Source: an uncultured Lachnospiraceae bacterium (lineage in GTDB: Bacteria > Bacillota > Clostridia > Lachnospirales > Lachnospiraceae). Taken from it: a DNA stretch of 52,154 bases. The stretch's first letter is position 1, and each line of letters starts with the position of its first letter. The stretch is from assembly GCA_948473115.1 (NCBI GenBank), contig CAOKWI010000026.1, positions 1-52,154 of the forward strand, given 5' to 3'. The notes below the pieces were generated by a model that was given only the letters and a program-made list of their open reading frames with translations, did not search any database and was not told where the DNA came from. The position numbers and the translations under genes were made by a program. Shown in pieces: positions 15,754-23,748 of the stretch.

Positions 15754-15791
15754 AGATTTCCCTTCATCATATCCTATTCATAAATCTTATA

Positions 15792-16280
15792 CTAAATCTT
15801 ATACTCCGGTTTTCCTACTGCCCTGATGATATAATCACCCGTCTCAGGATAGAAAATAACCGTTCTTCCAAAGTTTTTACCGGTATCCTCCGCCAGGATA
15901 GGGATCCTCAGTTCACTCAGCTTCGCCTTTGTGGCCTCCACATTGCGGTCTCCTACCTGGCCGAAAGAGCTTGTACCGTGAAAATTAAACATATTGGCAC
16001 CGCCGGCGATCTTTGCCACCATGCGGCTTCTCTGCGCCCCCAGCTTTTCCATCTGTCTTACCAGTTCCGCTATCCCCGTGTCCGCAAACTTTGCGATATT
16101 CGTCTGACTTCCCTTGATTGACTTGCTGTCCGGCAGCATGACATGCGCAAGTCCCCCTATCTTATTCGCCGGATCACGGATCGCGATCCCAACACAAGAC
16201 CCAAGTCCAAGAGTCGTTATCCCATTGGGACTGACACATGTCTTGAGGTCTGCCATTCCCACTTTGATTATTTCGCTCAT
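15792..16280 (-). CDS. cheD: Chemoreceptor glutamine deamidase CheD
   Basis: A 162-residue CheD, which deamidates specific Gln residues of chemoreceptors and also binds and stimulates the CheY-P phosphatase CheC. The catalytic Cys29 sits in LGLGSCVGIAIRD and His46 in GGLAHVMLP. The IAGGANMF segment and the ending NVEATKAKL...GRTVIFYPETG are typical. GAGGGAAACACAG precedes the ATG. It directly follows cheC, whose product is its partner. Confidence 0.95.
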   Translation of the reverse strand: MSEIIKVGMADLKTCVSPNGITTLGLGSCVGIAIRDPANKIGGLAHVMLPDSKSIKGSQTNIAKFADTGIAELVRQMEKLGAQRSRMVAKIAGGANMFNFHGTSSFGQVGDRNVEATKAKLSELRIPILAEDTGKNFGRTVIFYPETGDYIIRAVGKPEYKI

Positions 16281-16321
16281 CTGTGTTTCCCTCTACACCT
16301 TATTTCTTTGCACTGACATCC

Positions 16322-16945
16322 TTAGATCAGGGGAATCCCCAACGCCCCTAATATCTTTGCATAAGACTCCAGATCAGGAATCAGGATAAAATATCCATCC
16401 AGTTCGATCTCATCATAGAACTGCGACTGGATCAGCAGGATATTGTCCCCGAAAATTCCAAACTGGATCGCAGGAACACTCAGGATCGCCCCCGCCATAT
16501 CCACCGTCAATGCAGGCGGTGTGGGAACGATTTTCAGATTCGTCAATGTAGAAAGGGAATTCAGGTATGCGCCCGTAATAATATTTCCTATCTCCTTCAT
16601 TGCGGAAAGACCCATCTCCTCAAATTCGGATCCGGGGGGAAGCATGCCCATGGTAATTTTCTGGATCAGGTGACGGGCACTCTCCTCCTCCACCATAAAC
16701 ATCATACTGCCGGTGATATCCCCGTCCACTCCCAGGAACACACCTACCATGATCTGCTCTTCACCACCCATCATATCGCCGACTTCCGAGAACTCCAGAA
16801 GCCTGACCTGAGGTACTTTCATATCCACCTTGCACTGCAGCATCTGGGAAAGTGCGGTCATGGCATTTCCCGCGCCAATATTTCCCAGTTCCTTGAGAAC
16901 GTCGTAATAGTTCTCAGTAACCTGCTCTAAGCTCATATCACTCAT
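16322..16945 (-). CDS. cheC: CheY-P phosphatase CheC
   Basis: A 207-residue CheC that dephosphorylates CheY-P during adaptation. Both phosphatase motifs of the form (D/S)-x3-E-x2-N are present: DVLKELGNIGAGNA near the N-terminus and SAMKEIGNIITGAY in the second half, so both sites look intact. The start at 16945 has AAAGGAGATACATTC before it; the frame is open for 16 more codons, but that stretch runs through an inverted repeat. It pairs functionally with the adjacent cheD. Confidence 0.95.
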   Translation of the reverse strand: MSDMSLEQVTENYYDVLKELGNIGAGNAMTALSQMLQCKVDMKVPQVRLLEFSEVGDMMGGEEQIMVGVFLGVDGDITGSMMFMVEEESARHLIQKITMGMLPPGSEFEEMGLSAMKEIGNIITGAYLNSLSTLTNLKIVPTPPALTVDMAGAILSVPAIQFGIFGDNILLIQSQFYDEIELDGYFILIPDLESYAKILGALGIPLI

Positions 16946-16969
16946 GAATGTATCTCCTTTTACATTTTC

Positions 16970-17010
16970 GTAACAGTCCGAAAGTGGTCTCATAAGTTCC
17001 GGACTGTTAC
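16970..17010. repeat. 11-bp inverted repeat between cheW and cheC
   Basis: GTAACAGTCCG (16970-16980) and CGGACTGTTAC (17000-17010) form a perfect 11-bp stem with a 19-nt loop, in the transcript between cheW and cheC. No T-run follows, so it is more likely an RNA stability or processing hairpin, or an intergenic repeat, than a terminator. Confidence 0.7.
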
Positions 17011-17016
17011 CTATTA

Positions 17017-17508
17017 TTAGTTCTCCTCCAGACTGATGGCCGCCAGGTCAAAGAGAGAAATCAATTCGCCATTGTGCTTCCCGACTGCATTGATAAGATT
17101 TCCTTTTTCAGCCGTGATATCACTGGAAATTCTTTCTATATCCGCCTCGTACAGGGTCACCACCTCTTTCACTTCATCTACGATAAAGCCTACGTTTCCC
17201 TCTTCCTCCAGCTTCACGATCAGGATACGGGTAGCCTTGGTGATCTCATCGGCTTCCAGTCCCATCTTCAGGCGGATGCTGAGTACGGGAATAACCTCGC
17301 CCCGCATATTGATGACACCCTTTAAATATGCGGGAAGCTTCGGCACCCTTGTGATGCGCTGCATCTTTACGATATTGTCAATATTCCGGATATCGATGCC
17401 GTACTGCTCTTCCCCAAGCCGCACCACGATATACTGGATGGATTCGCCTTCATTCCTGCCCTTTTCATCGTCCAGGGCGATCTGATTGTTATTTATACTT
17501 AATTCCAT
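17017..17508 (-). CDS. cheW: Chemotaxis coupling protein CheW
   Basis: A 163-residue CheW, which links chemoreceptors to the kinase CheA in the signalling array. It has the SH3-like double barrel core: QYIVVRLGEEQYGIDI, then RITRVPKLPAYLKGVINMRG with the conserved Arg-Gly at the receptor contact, and FIVDEVKEVV. A short polar N-terminal extension of about 22 residues precedes it. AAAGGGGAACAGACAC lies before the ATG. It follows cheA after 16 nt. Confidence 0.96.
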   Translation of the reverse strand: MELSINNNQIALDDEKGRNEGESIQYIVVRLGEEQYGIDIRNIDNIVKMQRITRVPKLPAYLKGVINMRGEVIPVLSIRLKMGLEADEITKATRILIVKLEEEGNVGFIVDEVKEVVTLYEADIERISSDITAEKGNLINAVGKHNGELISLFDLAAISLEEN

Positions 17509-17524
17509 GTGTCTGTTCCCCTTT

Positions 17525-19669
17525 CTAAATCAAGGTATTAGCATCAAGGATCAGAGCGATCTCGCCATCTCCAAGAATCGTTGCGCCGCTGATGAACTTG
17601 CACTGCTTAATGTATTTGCCGAGGGACTTGATAACGATCTCCTGCTGGCCGATCAGTTCATCAATCACCAGACCTGCCTGCTTATCTCCCTTCTTTACGA
17701 TAACCACGATCAGATTCTCCTCGTTGACAGGCTTCCTCTCCACGTCCAGAACCTCGTTCAGACGGATCAGCGGAATCACCGTGCCCCGCAGATGGATCAC
17801 TTCCTTGTTCTGCACCAGCTTCACCTCACTGGCAGGGACATCCTCCAGGGTCTGGATGGATCCAAGGGAAATCGCATACTTCTCTTCTCCCACCACTACC
17901 ATCAGCGCCTGAATGATCGCCAGGGTCAGGGGAAGACGTATGGTCCATGTGCTTCCCTCTCCCAGCTTGGACTTCACTTCCACCTCGCCGCTCAGGGATT
18001 CAATCATGGACTTGACCACATCAAGGCCGACACCGCGTCCCGATACATCGGTCACCTTCTTCGCTGTGGAAAAGCTGGGAAGGAACAGCAGGTCTATGAT
18101 CTCCTTGTCCGGCATATTGGCCGCCTGCTCCACTGTGATGATACCTCTGTCAATGGCCTTCTGCTTAACGGCCTCCACGTCAATGCCGTTGCCGTCATCC
18201 CTGACCTCGATCACAACCGTGTTTCCCTCCTGGTATGCATCCAGGAAAATGGAACCAACCGCAGGCTTTCCTCTCTGGGCACGCACTTCCGCGGACTCCA
18301 GGCCATGGTCTGCGGAGTTGCGCAGCAAATGCATCAGCGGGTCACCGATCTGGTCCACCACGGTACGGTCCAGCTCTGTCTCCTCACCGGTCATATACAG
18401 TTCCATCTTCTTATCCAGCTTCTTTGAAAGATCGCGGATCATGCGGGGGAACTTGGTCACGACGCTCTCGATCGGCACCATCCTTACCTTCATCACGGAT
18501 TCATGGAGATTGGTGGTAACGCTCTCCAGGTACTCGATCTGCTCGTTGAATGCGCTGTTCACATCTGTCTGCTCCTGGCTGGACACGGATACCAGCGAAT
18601 TTTTCGCAATAATCAGCTCGCTGACCAGATTCATCAGGGAATCCAGCTTCTCGATGTCCACGCGGACCGTGCGGTTGACCACCGGCTTCGCAGGCGCCTG
18701 CTTCTTGGGCTCCGCTTTCGCAGCAGGCGCAGCAGGTGCTGCAGAAGCAGCTGTAGAGGCCGCGGCAGGCGCAGCAGCGGGTTCTGTCTTCTCCGCTTCC
18801 TTGGAAGCATCTTCCTCAGCAGCAGCCGCTTCCGCAGCTGCTTCTGCTTCCTCATCTGCGATCACCTTTGCACTCTTATTGTTAGCCAGATCGATCTCCG
18901 CACCCACAACCTTATCTATTTCGGACACAGCCTCGCAGGACGTAATAATCTCATCCAGTTCCGCATCCGAAAGAATGATCAGGGTAAAGTCCCTGTCAAA
19001 TTTCTCATCCTCCACATCCTGGGCGCTGGGGTCGGAGACAATGATCTCCCCTCTCTCCTCCACCGCCTTGAACACCAGGAAAGCCCTCGCTGCCTTCAGG
19101 ATACAACTCTCCTGCACAGCGACATTCAGTCCGTACACTCTCTTGCCCTGCTTCTGTGCTTCCCTGATCACGTTGACCTGGGAATCATCCAGGACAACAC
19201 TGTCCCACTTATTGCCGGAAGCGCCCTCCTGTGCGGGAACAGCTTCCTTTGCAGGGGATTTTTTGGCAGGAGCCTCCCCACCTTTTCCTTCGTTCAATAT
19301 GTTATTCAGCATCCTGATAATGGGTTCATTGTCATTGGTTCCCTCATCGGCAGATCCCTGGATATTGTCCTTGTACTCCTCCAATGCATCCAGGCACTGA
19401 AACAGAACGTCAATTATCTCGGAAGTCACCTTAATGACACCATTACGCACCTCGGAGAAAACATTCTCCATGTCATGGGTCAGATTCTGCATCCGCTTAA
19501 ATCCCATGGTACCCGCCATTCCCTTTAAGGAATGTGCTGCCCGGAAAATCTCATTGATGGTATCCATGTTCTCAGGGTCAGACTCCAGTTCCATGATACG
19601 CGTGTTCAGATTTGTTAAGTGTTCGTTAGTCTCGTCAAGAAAGATCTCGAGATATTGACTTACATCCAT
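17525..19669 (-). CDS. cheA: Chemotaxis histidine kinase CheA
   Basis: A 714-residue CheA that phosphorylates CheY and CheB in response to receptors. The P1 Hpt domain has the phosphorylated His46 in AAHSLKGMAGTMGF. A P2-like response-regulator-binding region lies at about 165-275, followed by an Ala/Pro/Lys-rich linker. The P3 dimerisation helices come next (RVDIEKLDSLMNLVSELI). The P4 ATPase has an N box LLRNSADHGLES, G1 VRDDGNGID and G2 GRGVGLDVV. A CheW-like P5 domain ends the protein. The ATG at 19669 has GGAGGATACT before it; the ATG four codons earlier overlaps that site and is unlikely. Confidence 0.97.
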   Translation of the reverse strand: MDVSQYLEIFLDETNEHLTNLNTRIMELESDPENMDTINEIFRAAHSLKGMAGTMGFKRMQNLTHDMENVFSEVRNGVIKVTSEIIDVLFQCLDALEEYKDNIQGSADEGTNDNEPIIRMLNNILNEGKGGEAPAKKSPAKEAVPAQEGASGNKWDSVVLDDSQVNVIREAQKQGKRVYGLNVAVQESCILKAARAFLVFKAVEERGEIIVSDPSAQDVEDEKFDRDFTLIILSDAELDEIITSCEAVSEIDKVVGAEIDLANNKSAKVIADEEAEAAAEAAAAEEDASKEAEKTEPAAAPAAASTAASAAPAAPAAKAEPKKQAPAKPVVNRTVRVDIEKLDSLMNLVSELIIAKNSLVSVSSQEQTDVNSAFNEQIEYLESVTTNLHESVMKVRMVPIESVVTKFPRMIRDLSKKLDKKMELYMTGEETELDRTVVDQIGDPLMHLLRNSADHGLESAEVRAQRGKPAVGSIFLDAYQEGNTVVIEVRDDGNGIDVEAVKQKAIDRGIITVEQAANMPDKEIIDLLFLPSFSTAKKVTDVSGRGVGLDVVKSMIESLSGEVEVKSKLGEGSTWTIRLPLTLAIIQALMVVVGEEKYAISLGSIQTLEDVPASEVKLVQNKEVIHLRGTVIPLIRLNEVLDVERKPVNEENLIVVIVKKGDKQAGLVIDELIGQQEIVIKSLGKYIKQCKFISGATILGDGEIALILDANTLI

Positions 19670-19702
19670 AGTATCCTCCATTCTGCCTGTGAGGCAAATT
19701 CC

Positions 19703-20788
19703 TTACTGATTTTTTACACCTACGTTTAAGACAATTTCCTGTGCGATCTCGTCCAGCGGCACCACCTGATTTGACAGACCCGCATTTTCAACGCTTCTGG
19801 GCATGCCGTACACGGTACAGGTAGCCTGGTTCTGGGTGATCACATGGATATTTTTATGAGGCTTCAGGTTTTTGATCCCGGCAGTACCGTCCGCACCCAT
19901 TCCTGTCATGACAACACAGACAACCTTGTCAAACTGACTGTTCACCAGTGATTCATACATATAGTTGGCACAGGGCTTCACGCCCTCCCTGTTGGGTTCA
20001 TCCGTATAATGGATCACATACTTGCCGCCCGGGGAGGTCATTACGTTCATGTGCATACCGCCCTTGGCGATATAGACGGTTCCCGACTGTAATTCATCTC
20101 CTTCCGCCGCTTCCTTAACCCTTACGCTGCTGAGTTCGTTCAGACGTTCCGCCAGGGACGCGGTAAAGCCCTTTGGCATATGCTGCACCAGCAGCACCGG
20201 TGCGTCCAATTCCGCCGGAAGCCTTGGAATGACGGCCTGCAATGCCTTGGGCCCCCCTGTGGAGCTGGCGATAGCCACCACCTTCGTACCGGAGATCCTG
20301 GAGGAGAACTTTCTGGCAATATCCGCCATTTTCGCTACCGTTGCCTGGCTTTCCGCCACCTTTTCCCGGGATTCAAACACGGGAAGCCGGCTGTTTGCCA
20401 CCACATCCAGAACCCTGAGCAACCTGTCCTTAAAGACGTCCGCACGGCAGTCCACCGCGCTGTCCGGTTTATGTATGAAATCAAGAGCTCCCAGTTCCAG
20501 GGCGTCCATCGTGGTCTTGGCTCCCTCTCTGGTGTCAGTGCTTGCCATCATGACCCTTGCGGGAATCTTCCGTTTCTGCAGTTCCTCCAGGAGCTCCAGC
20601 CCGTTCATCCTGGGCATGTTCACATCCAGAACAACCGCGTCATACTGATTCCTGCTCAACAGGTCAAGCGCTTCCAGACCATTCGTCGCACGTGCAACAA
20701 CCTGAAATCTCTCATCAGTATCTATTATATCACACAATACTCTTCTCATGAGTGCAGAATCATCAACTACCAGAATTTTTTTTGCCAT
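19703..20788 (-). CDS. cheB: Chemotaxis methylesterase/deamidase CheB
   Basis: A 361-residue CheB that removes methyl groups from chemoreceptors for adaptation. The receiver domain (1-120) has Asp9-Asp10 and phospho-acceptor Asp55 in VVLDVNMP. The C-terminal methylesterase domain has the catalytic Ser in IASSTGGPKAL, His in LVQHMPKGF and Asp in VVMTGMGADG. The start at 20788 follows GGGGGTGTAGTA. An earlier in-frame start would add ten residues without a ribosome binding site. CheR, the methyltransferase partner, is not in the window. Confidence 0.96.
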   Translation of the reverse strand: MAKKILVVDDSALMRRVLCDIIDTDERFQVVARATNGLEALDLLSRNQYDAVVLDVNMPRMNGLELLEELQKRKIPARVMMASTDTREGAKTTMDALELGALDFIHKPDSAVDCRADVFKDRLLRVLDVVANSRLPVFESREKVAESQATVAKMADIARKFSSRISGTKVVAIASSTGGPKALQAVIPRLPAELDAPVLLVQHMPKGFTASLAERLNELSSVRVKEAAEGDELQSGTVYIAKGGMHMNVMTSPGGKYVIHYTDEPNREGVKPCANYMYESLVNSQFDKVVCVVMTGMGADGTAGIKNLKPHKNIHVITQNQATCTVYGMPRSVENAGLSNQVVPLDEIAQEIVLNVGVKNQ

Positions 20789-20882
20789 TACTACACCCCC
20801 GCGCGTGCTTCCGCACACATATCAATCAATCTTTCTGACAATAAGGTCCTGTTTATGGATTCTATTGTATGAAAATGCAATT

Positions 20883-21611
20883 TCATACTTTCCTCTCTTT
20901 CTGGAGACTTTTCCTCTCTTCTTCAAATATGTATTTTATAATCTCTTCCCGTGTCTCGTTATCCATGTCATAATACTGCACGCGATGTTCATAAACTCCC
21001 GGCCGGTTTTCCAGTTCTTTGGCGCTGAGCACCTTCCCGATCACCTCATACTGCTTCTGCTCATTGCCCTTTATCAGATGGTAGCTGCAGTACAGCAGAT
21101 TCCCCGGCGCATATTTCTGGGAAGAAATGAACCGCAGGCCACCGCCGCTGATATCCACAATGACACTCTGTTTCAGAGGCCGTCCTGAGACGAGGGCGAA
21201 GGGAAGGCGCTTCTCAATGGCCTGGATCTCGTCCTGCTCCAGATTCCTGGCGCACATTTCCAGGGCGCAGCTAAACCGATAGTATTCACGCCGCTGATAT
21301 TTTCTGAGGTTGCTGGTGAGTTCCACCACCAGGATAAACACATTATTGCTCTTATAGCGGTCCACTATCCTGGCAAAGCACTGATAAAGACCGCTTGCCC
21401 CATAGAAGACCAGATCATATTCGCTGTCCACCGGAAGCAGGATCAGCTTTGACTGCTCCATGGGCATGGCGATCTCCAGCGTATCCCCCGAAAGGATTTC
21501 CAGGACGGAACTGTAATAGATCTTCTTGTTTCCTTCCCCGTTCTCCTCCTCGCCTTTGTCAACTGCCTGAAGCTCAATCTTATCATTTTGTGAGATAAAT
21601 TTAGATAACAT
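20883..21611 (-). CDS. PilZ-domain c-di-GMP-binding flagellar brake (YcgR-like)
   Basis: A 242-residue two-domain protein. The N-terminal half (about 1-95) is a YcgR/YpfA-type beta domain. The C-terminal PilZ domain has the c-di-GMP-binding Arg motif RREYYRF and the DISGGGLRF loop, so ligand binding looks intact. Such proteins slow or stop the motor at high c-di-GMP. It sits between flhG and cheB. The ATG at 21611 has AGGAG 8 nt before it. The frame also opens with GTG at 21617, and the flhG stop overlaps this start region, suggesting coupling. Confidence 0.9.
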   Translation of the reverse strand: MLSKFISQNDKIELQAVDKGEEENGEGNKKIYYSSVLEILSGDTLEIAMPMEQSKLILLPVDSEYDLVFYGASGLYQCFARIVDRYKSNNVFILVVELTSNLRKYQRREYYRFSCALEMCARNLEQDEIQAIEKRLPFALVSGRPLKQSVIVDISGGGLRFISSQKYAPGNLLYCSYHLIKGNEQKQYEVIGKVLSAKELENRPGVYEHRVQYYDMDNETREEIIKYIFEEERKSLQKERKV

Positions 21612-21613
21612 AT

Positions 21614-22489
21614 TCACCTGCTCCTTCCTATGATATGGGAGAAAAATGCCGCCATCCCCCTCTTGGGCTGGCGCTGCGCCTCCTCCTTGTCCAAAAGCCG
21701 GCCGGCGATCCCCTGAAAAGCCCGGCTGGCTTTTGCCTCCGGATTCTGCAGCGAGACCGGAAGCTGCTGCATCACCGCATTGGCAAGCTGGGCGTCCTCA
21801 GGTATGCTCCCCAGATAGATCAGGGGGATCTTCAGATACCGGGAAACCACCGCATTCAGCTTTTCAAACAGCACCTCGCCGTCCGCCTCCTTCTTCACCC
21901 TGTTTGCAATCATCTTCACCTTGGTAGAGGACTCATCAAACCTGGGATGACGATAGAGCGCCTTCAACAGGGAATAGGAATCCGTAATGGAAGTGGGTTC
22001 CTGGGTCGTGACCAGCAGGACCTCCCCGCACGCCACCAGAAATTCCAGCACCGCGTCAGAAATACCGGCGCCCGTATCCACAATGATTATGTCGGCAATG
22101 GAGTCCAGTTCCGCCAGATTCTGAATAATATAATCAAGATAATCCTTACTCAGATTGGACATTCCCGCGATCCCGGAGCCACCGGAAATAAATCCGGTCT
22201 CCATGGGTCCCCAGGTGATGATATCCCTGATGCTTTTTCCCTGGTAAATCAGGTCACACAGGTTATGCTTCGGCACAGCGCCAAACATGATTTCTATATT
22301 CGCAAGTCCGAAATCGGCGTCCAGGATAATGACCCTCTTTCCCATCTTCCGGAATTGAATTGCCAGATTAATGGAAACGTTGGACTTTCCCACGCCTCCT
22401 TTGCCGCTGGTAACAGTCATGACACGGGCAAGTGGCTTTGACCTTACCTGACTGGCTTTTATGATTCTGAGTTGTTCCGCCTGATCCAT
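21614..22489 (-). CDS. flhG: Flagellar number regulator FlhG (YlxH), MinD-like ATPase
   Basis: A 291-residue MinD/ParA-type ATPase that controls flagellar number and placement together with FlhF. It has the deviant Walker A SGKGGVGKS (28-36), switch I region DADFGLANIEI and switch II IIIVDTGAGIS. The short basic N-terminus (AEQLRIIKASQVRS) matches the DQAxxLR motif that in B. subtilis FlhG stimulates the FlhF GTPase. A C-terminal segment of basic and hydrophobic residues may bind the membrane. It follows flhF after 44 nt. Confidence 0.95.
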   Translation of the reverse strand: MDQAEQLRIIKASQVRSKPLARVMTVTSGKGGVGKSNVSINLAIQFRKMGKRVIILDADFGLANIEIMFGAVPKHNLCDLIYQGKSIRDIITWGPMETGFISGGSGIAGMSNLSKDYLDYIIQNLAELDSIADIIIVDTGAGISDAVLEFLVACGEVLLVTTQEPTSITDSYSLLKALYRHPRFDESSTKVKMIANRVKKEADGEVLFEKLNAVVSRYLKIPLIYLGSIPEDAQLANAVMQQLPVSLQNPEAKASRAFQGIAGRLLDKEEAQRQPKRGMAAFFSHIIGRSR

Positions 22490-22533
22490 GTCACTACCTC
22501 CATTCCTGCTCCGTCTCTTCAGTACCCCTGAAA

Positions 22534-23748
22534 CTACGCCTTGCCGCCTAACAGCTGTTTTACCGTTTTCTGGGGATTAAAGCACTCTATGTCATCCGGC
22601 ACATTCTGGCCACAGGTCACATAGGCGATGGGGACATCCGCAAACAGCTTCAAATTTAACAGATTCCCCAGCGTCGACGTCTCATCCAGTTTGGTAAAGA
22701 TCAACTGATACTCGGCAATCTCCTTATAACTGGACACGATCCTGACCAGATCCCGGTACTTCGTGGTGGCGCTGAGCACCAGAAAGGTCTGGTACTCCCC
22801 CGCCTCCTTTATGGCCTCAAAAAGCTTCTGCATATTTTCCATCTGCTCTTCGTTCTTATGGGAGTGACCTGCAGTATCCACAAAAATATAATCAAAATTG
22901 TGAAAATCCTGTACCGCCTGCTTTGCATCCCCTTCCGTATAGATCACACGGAAAGGCGCCTCAAGGATATTGGCGTAAGTACGCAGCTGTTCCGCCGCCG
23001 CGATCCTGTAAGTATCCGCCGTCAGCAGCGCTACCTTCTTCTTCTCCCCCACGGTAAAATCACTGGCCAGCTTGGCAATAGTGGTAGTCTTTCCCACCCC
23101 GGTAGGTCCCATGAAAAGTACGATCTTCGGTCCCTTCCCAGCGGCTGTGATCCCGTCCGCTTTTCCAAACTTCAGGATCATTTTCTGATAGACATTCGCC
23201 AGGATATAGTCAAAGGGCATATTGGGCTTCTTGTTTTTCTCCAGATCCTCTATGATCTGGTTTGCGTACTTTTCGTCCACCTCATTTTCCAACATGGTAT
23301 TGTACAGCAGACGGACAAATTTGCTGCGCTCCAGTTCTTCCTCACTGGGTTCCTCTTCCTGCTTCTCCACCGGCGGCGCGGCTTCCGTCTGTTCCTGCTT
23401 CTCCGCCTCGTCCTGCTGGAATCTGCTCTCCAGCAGCGTCTGAAGGCTGTCCAGCCTTTTCTCTATATTATTCTGGGAATTATCCGCCGCCAGTGTCACG
23501 GCCGCCGCAGGAGGATTCTCACGGTTCACCGGCTCCGCTGCCGCTGTTTCTTTTCGGACAGGCTTGGGGATATCTCCCTCCTCCTCCAAGGCCACAGTCA
23601 CCTCTGTCTGCTTTGAACGGAACAGTGCTGCAAAACCCTTGGGTTTCACTTCCTTCACATTCATGATGACCACACCGCTGCCCAGTTCCTTCCTGGCAGC
23701 CTCCACTGCTTCCTCTTCTGTTTTTCCTACGAATTTCTTGATAATCAT
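22534..23748 (-). CDS. flhF: Flagellar SRP-like GTPase FlhF
   Basis: A 404-residue SRP-family GTPase that marks the site of flagellar assembly. The N-terminal B domain begins MIIKKFVGKTEEEAVEAARK, with an acidic, disordered stretch to about 130. The NG domain carries FMGPTGVGKTTTIAKLA (G1), DTYRIAAAEQLRTYA (G2), FVDTAGHSHKN (G3), IFTKLDETSTLGN (G4) and the closing TCGQNVPDDI. The ATG shares a base with the flhA stop codon (TAATG), so translation is coupled. Confidence 0.96.
   Translation of the reverse strand: MIIKKFVGKTEEEAVEAARKELGSGVVIMNVKEVKPKGFAALFRSKQTEVTVALEEEGDIPKPVRKETAAAEPVNRENPPAAAVTLAADNSQNNIEKRLDSLQTLLESRFQQDEAEKQEQTEAAPPVEKQEEEPSEEELERSKFVRLLYNTMLENEVDEKYANQIIEDLEKNKKPNMPFDYILANVYQKMILKFGKADGITAAGKGPKIVLFMGPTGVGKTTTIAKLASDFTVGEKKKVALLTADTYRIAAAEQLRTYANILEAPFRVIYTEGDAKQAVQDFHNFDYIFVDTAGHSHKNEEQMENMQKLFEAIKEAGEYQTFLVLSATTKYRDLVRIVSSYKEIAEYQLIFTKLDETSTLGNLLNLKLFADVPIAYVTCGQNVPDDIECFNPQKTVKQLLGGKA

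Noticed and set aside
17913..19400. Long plus-strand open frame (495 codons) opposite cheA
   Set aside because: Antisense to conserved CheA; the Ser/Ala-rich product mirrors cheA codon bias.
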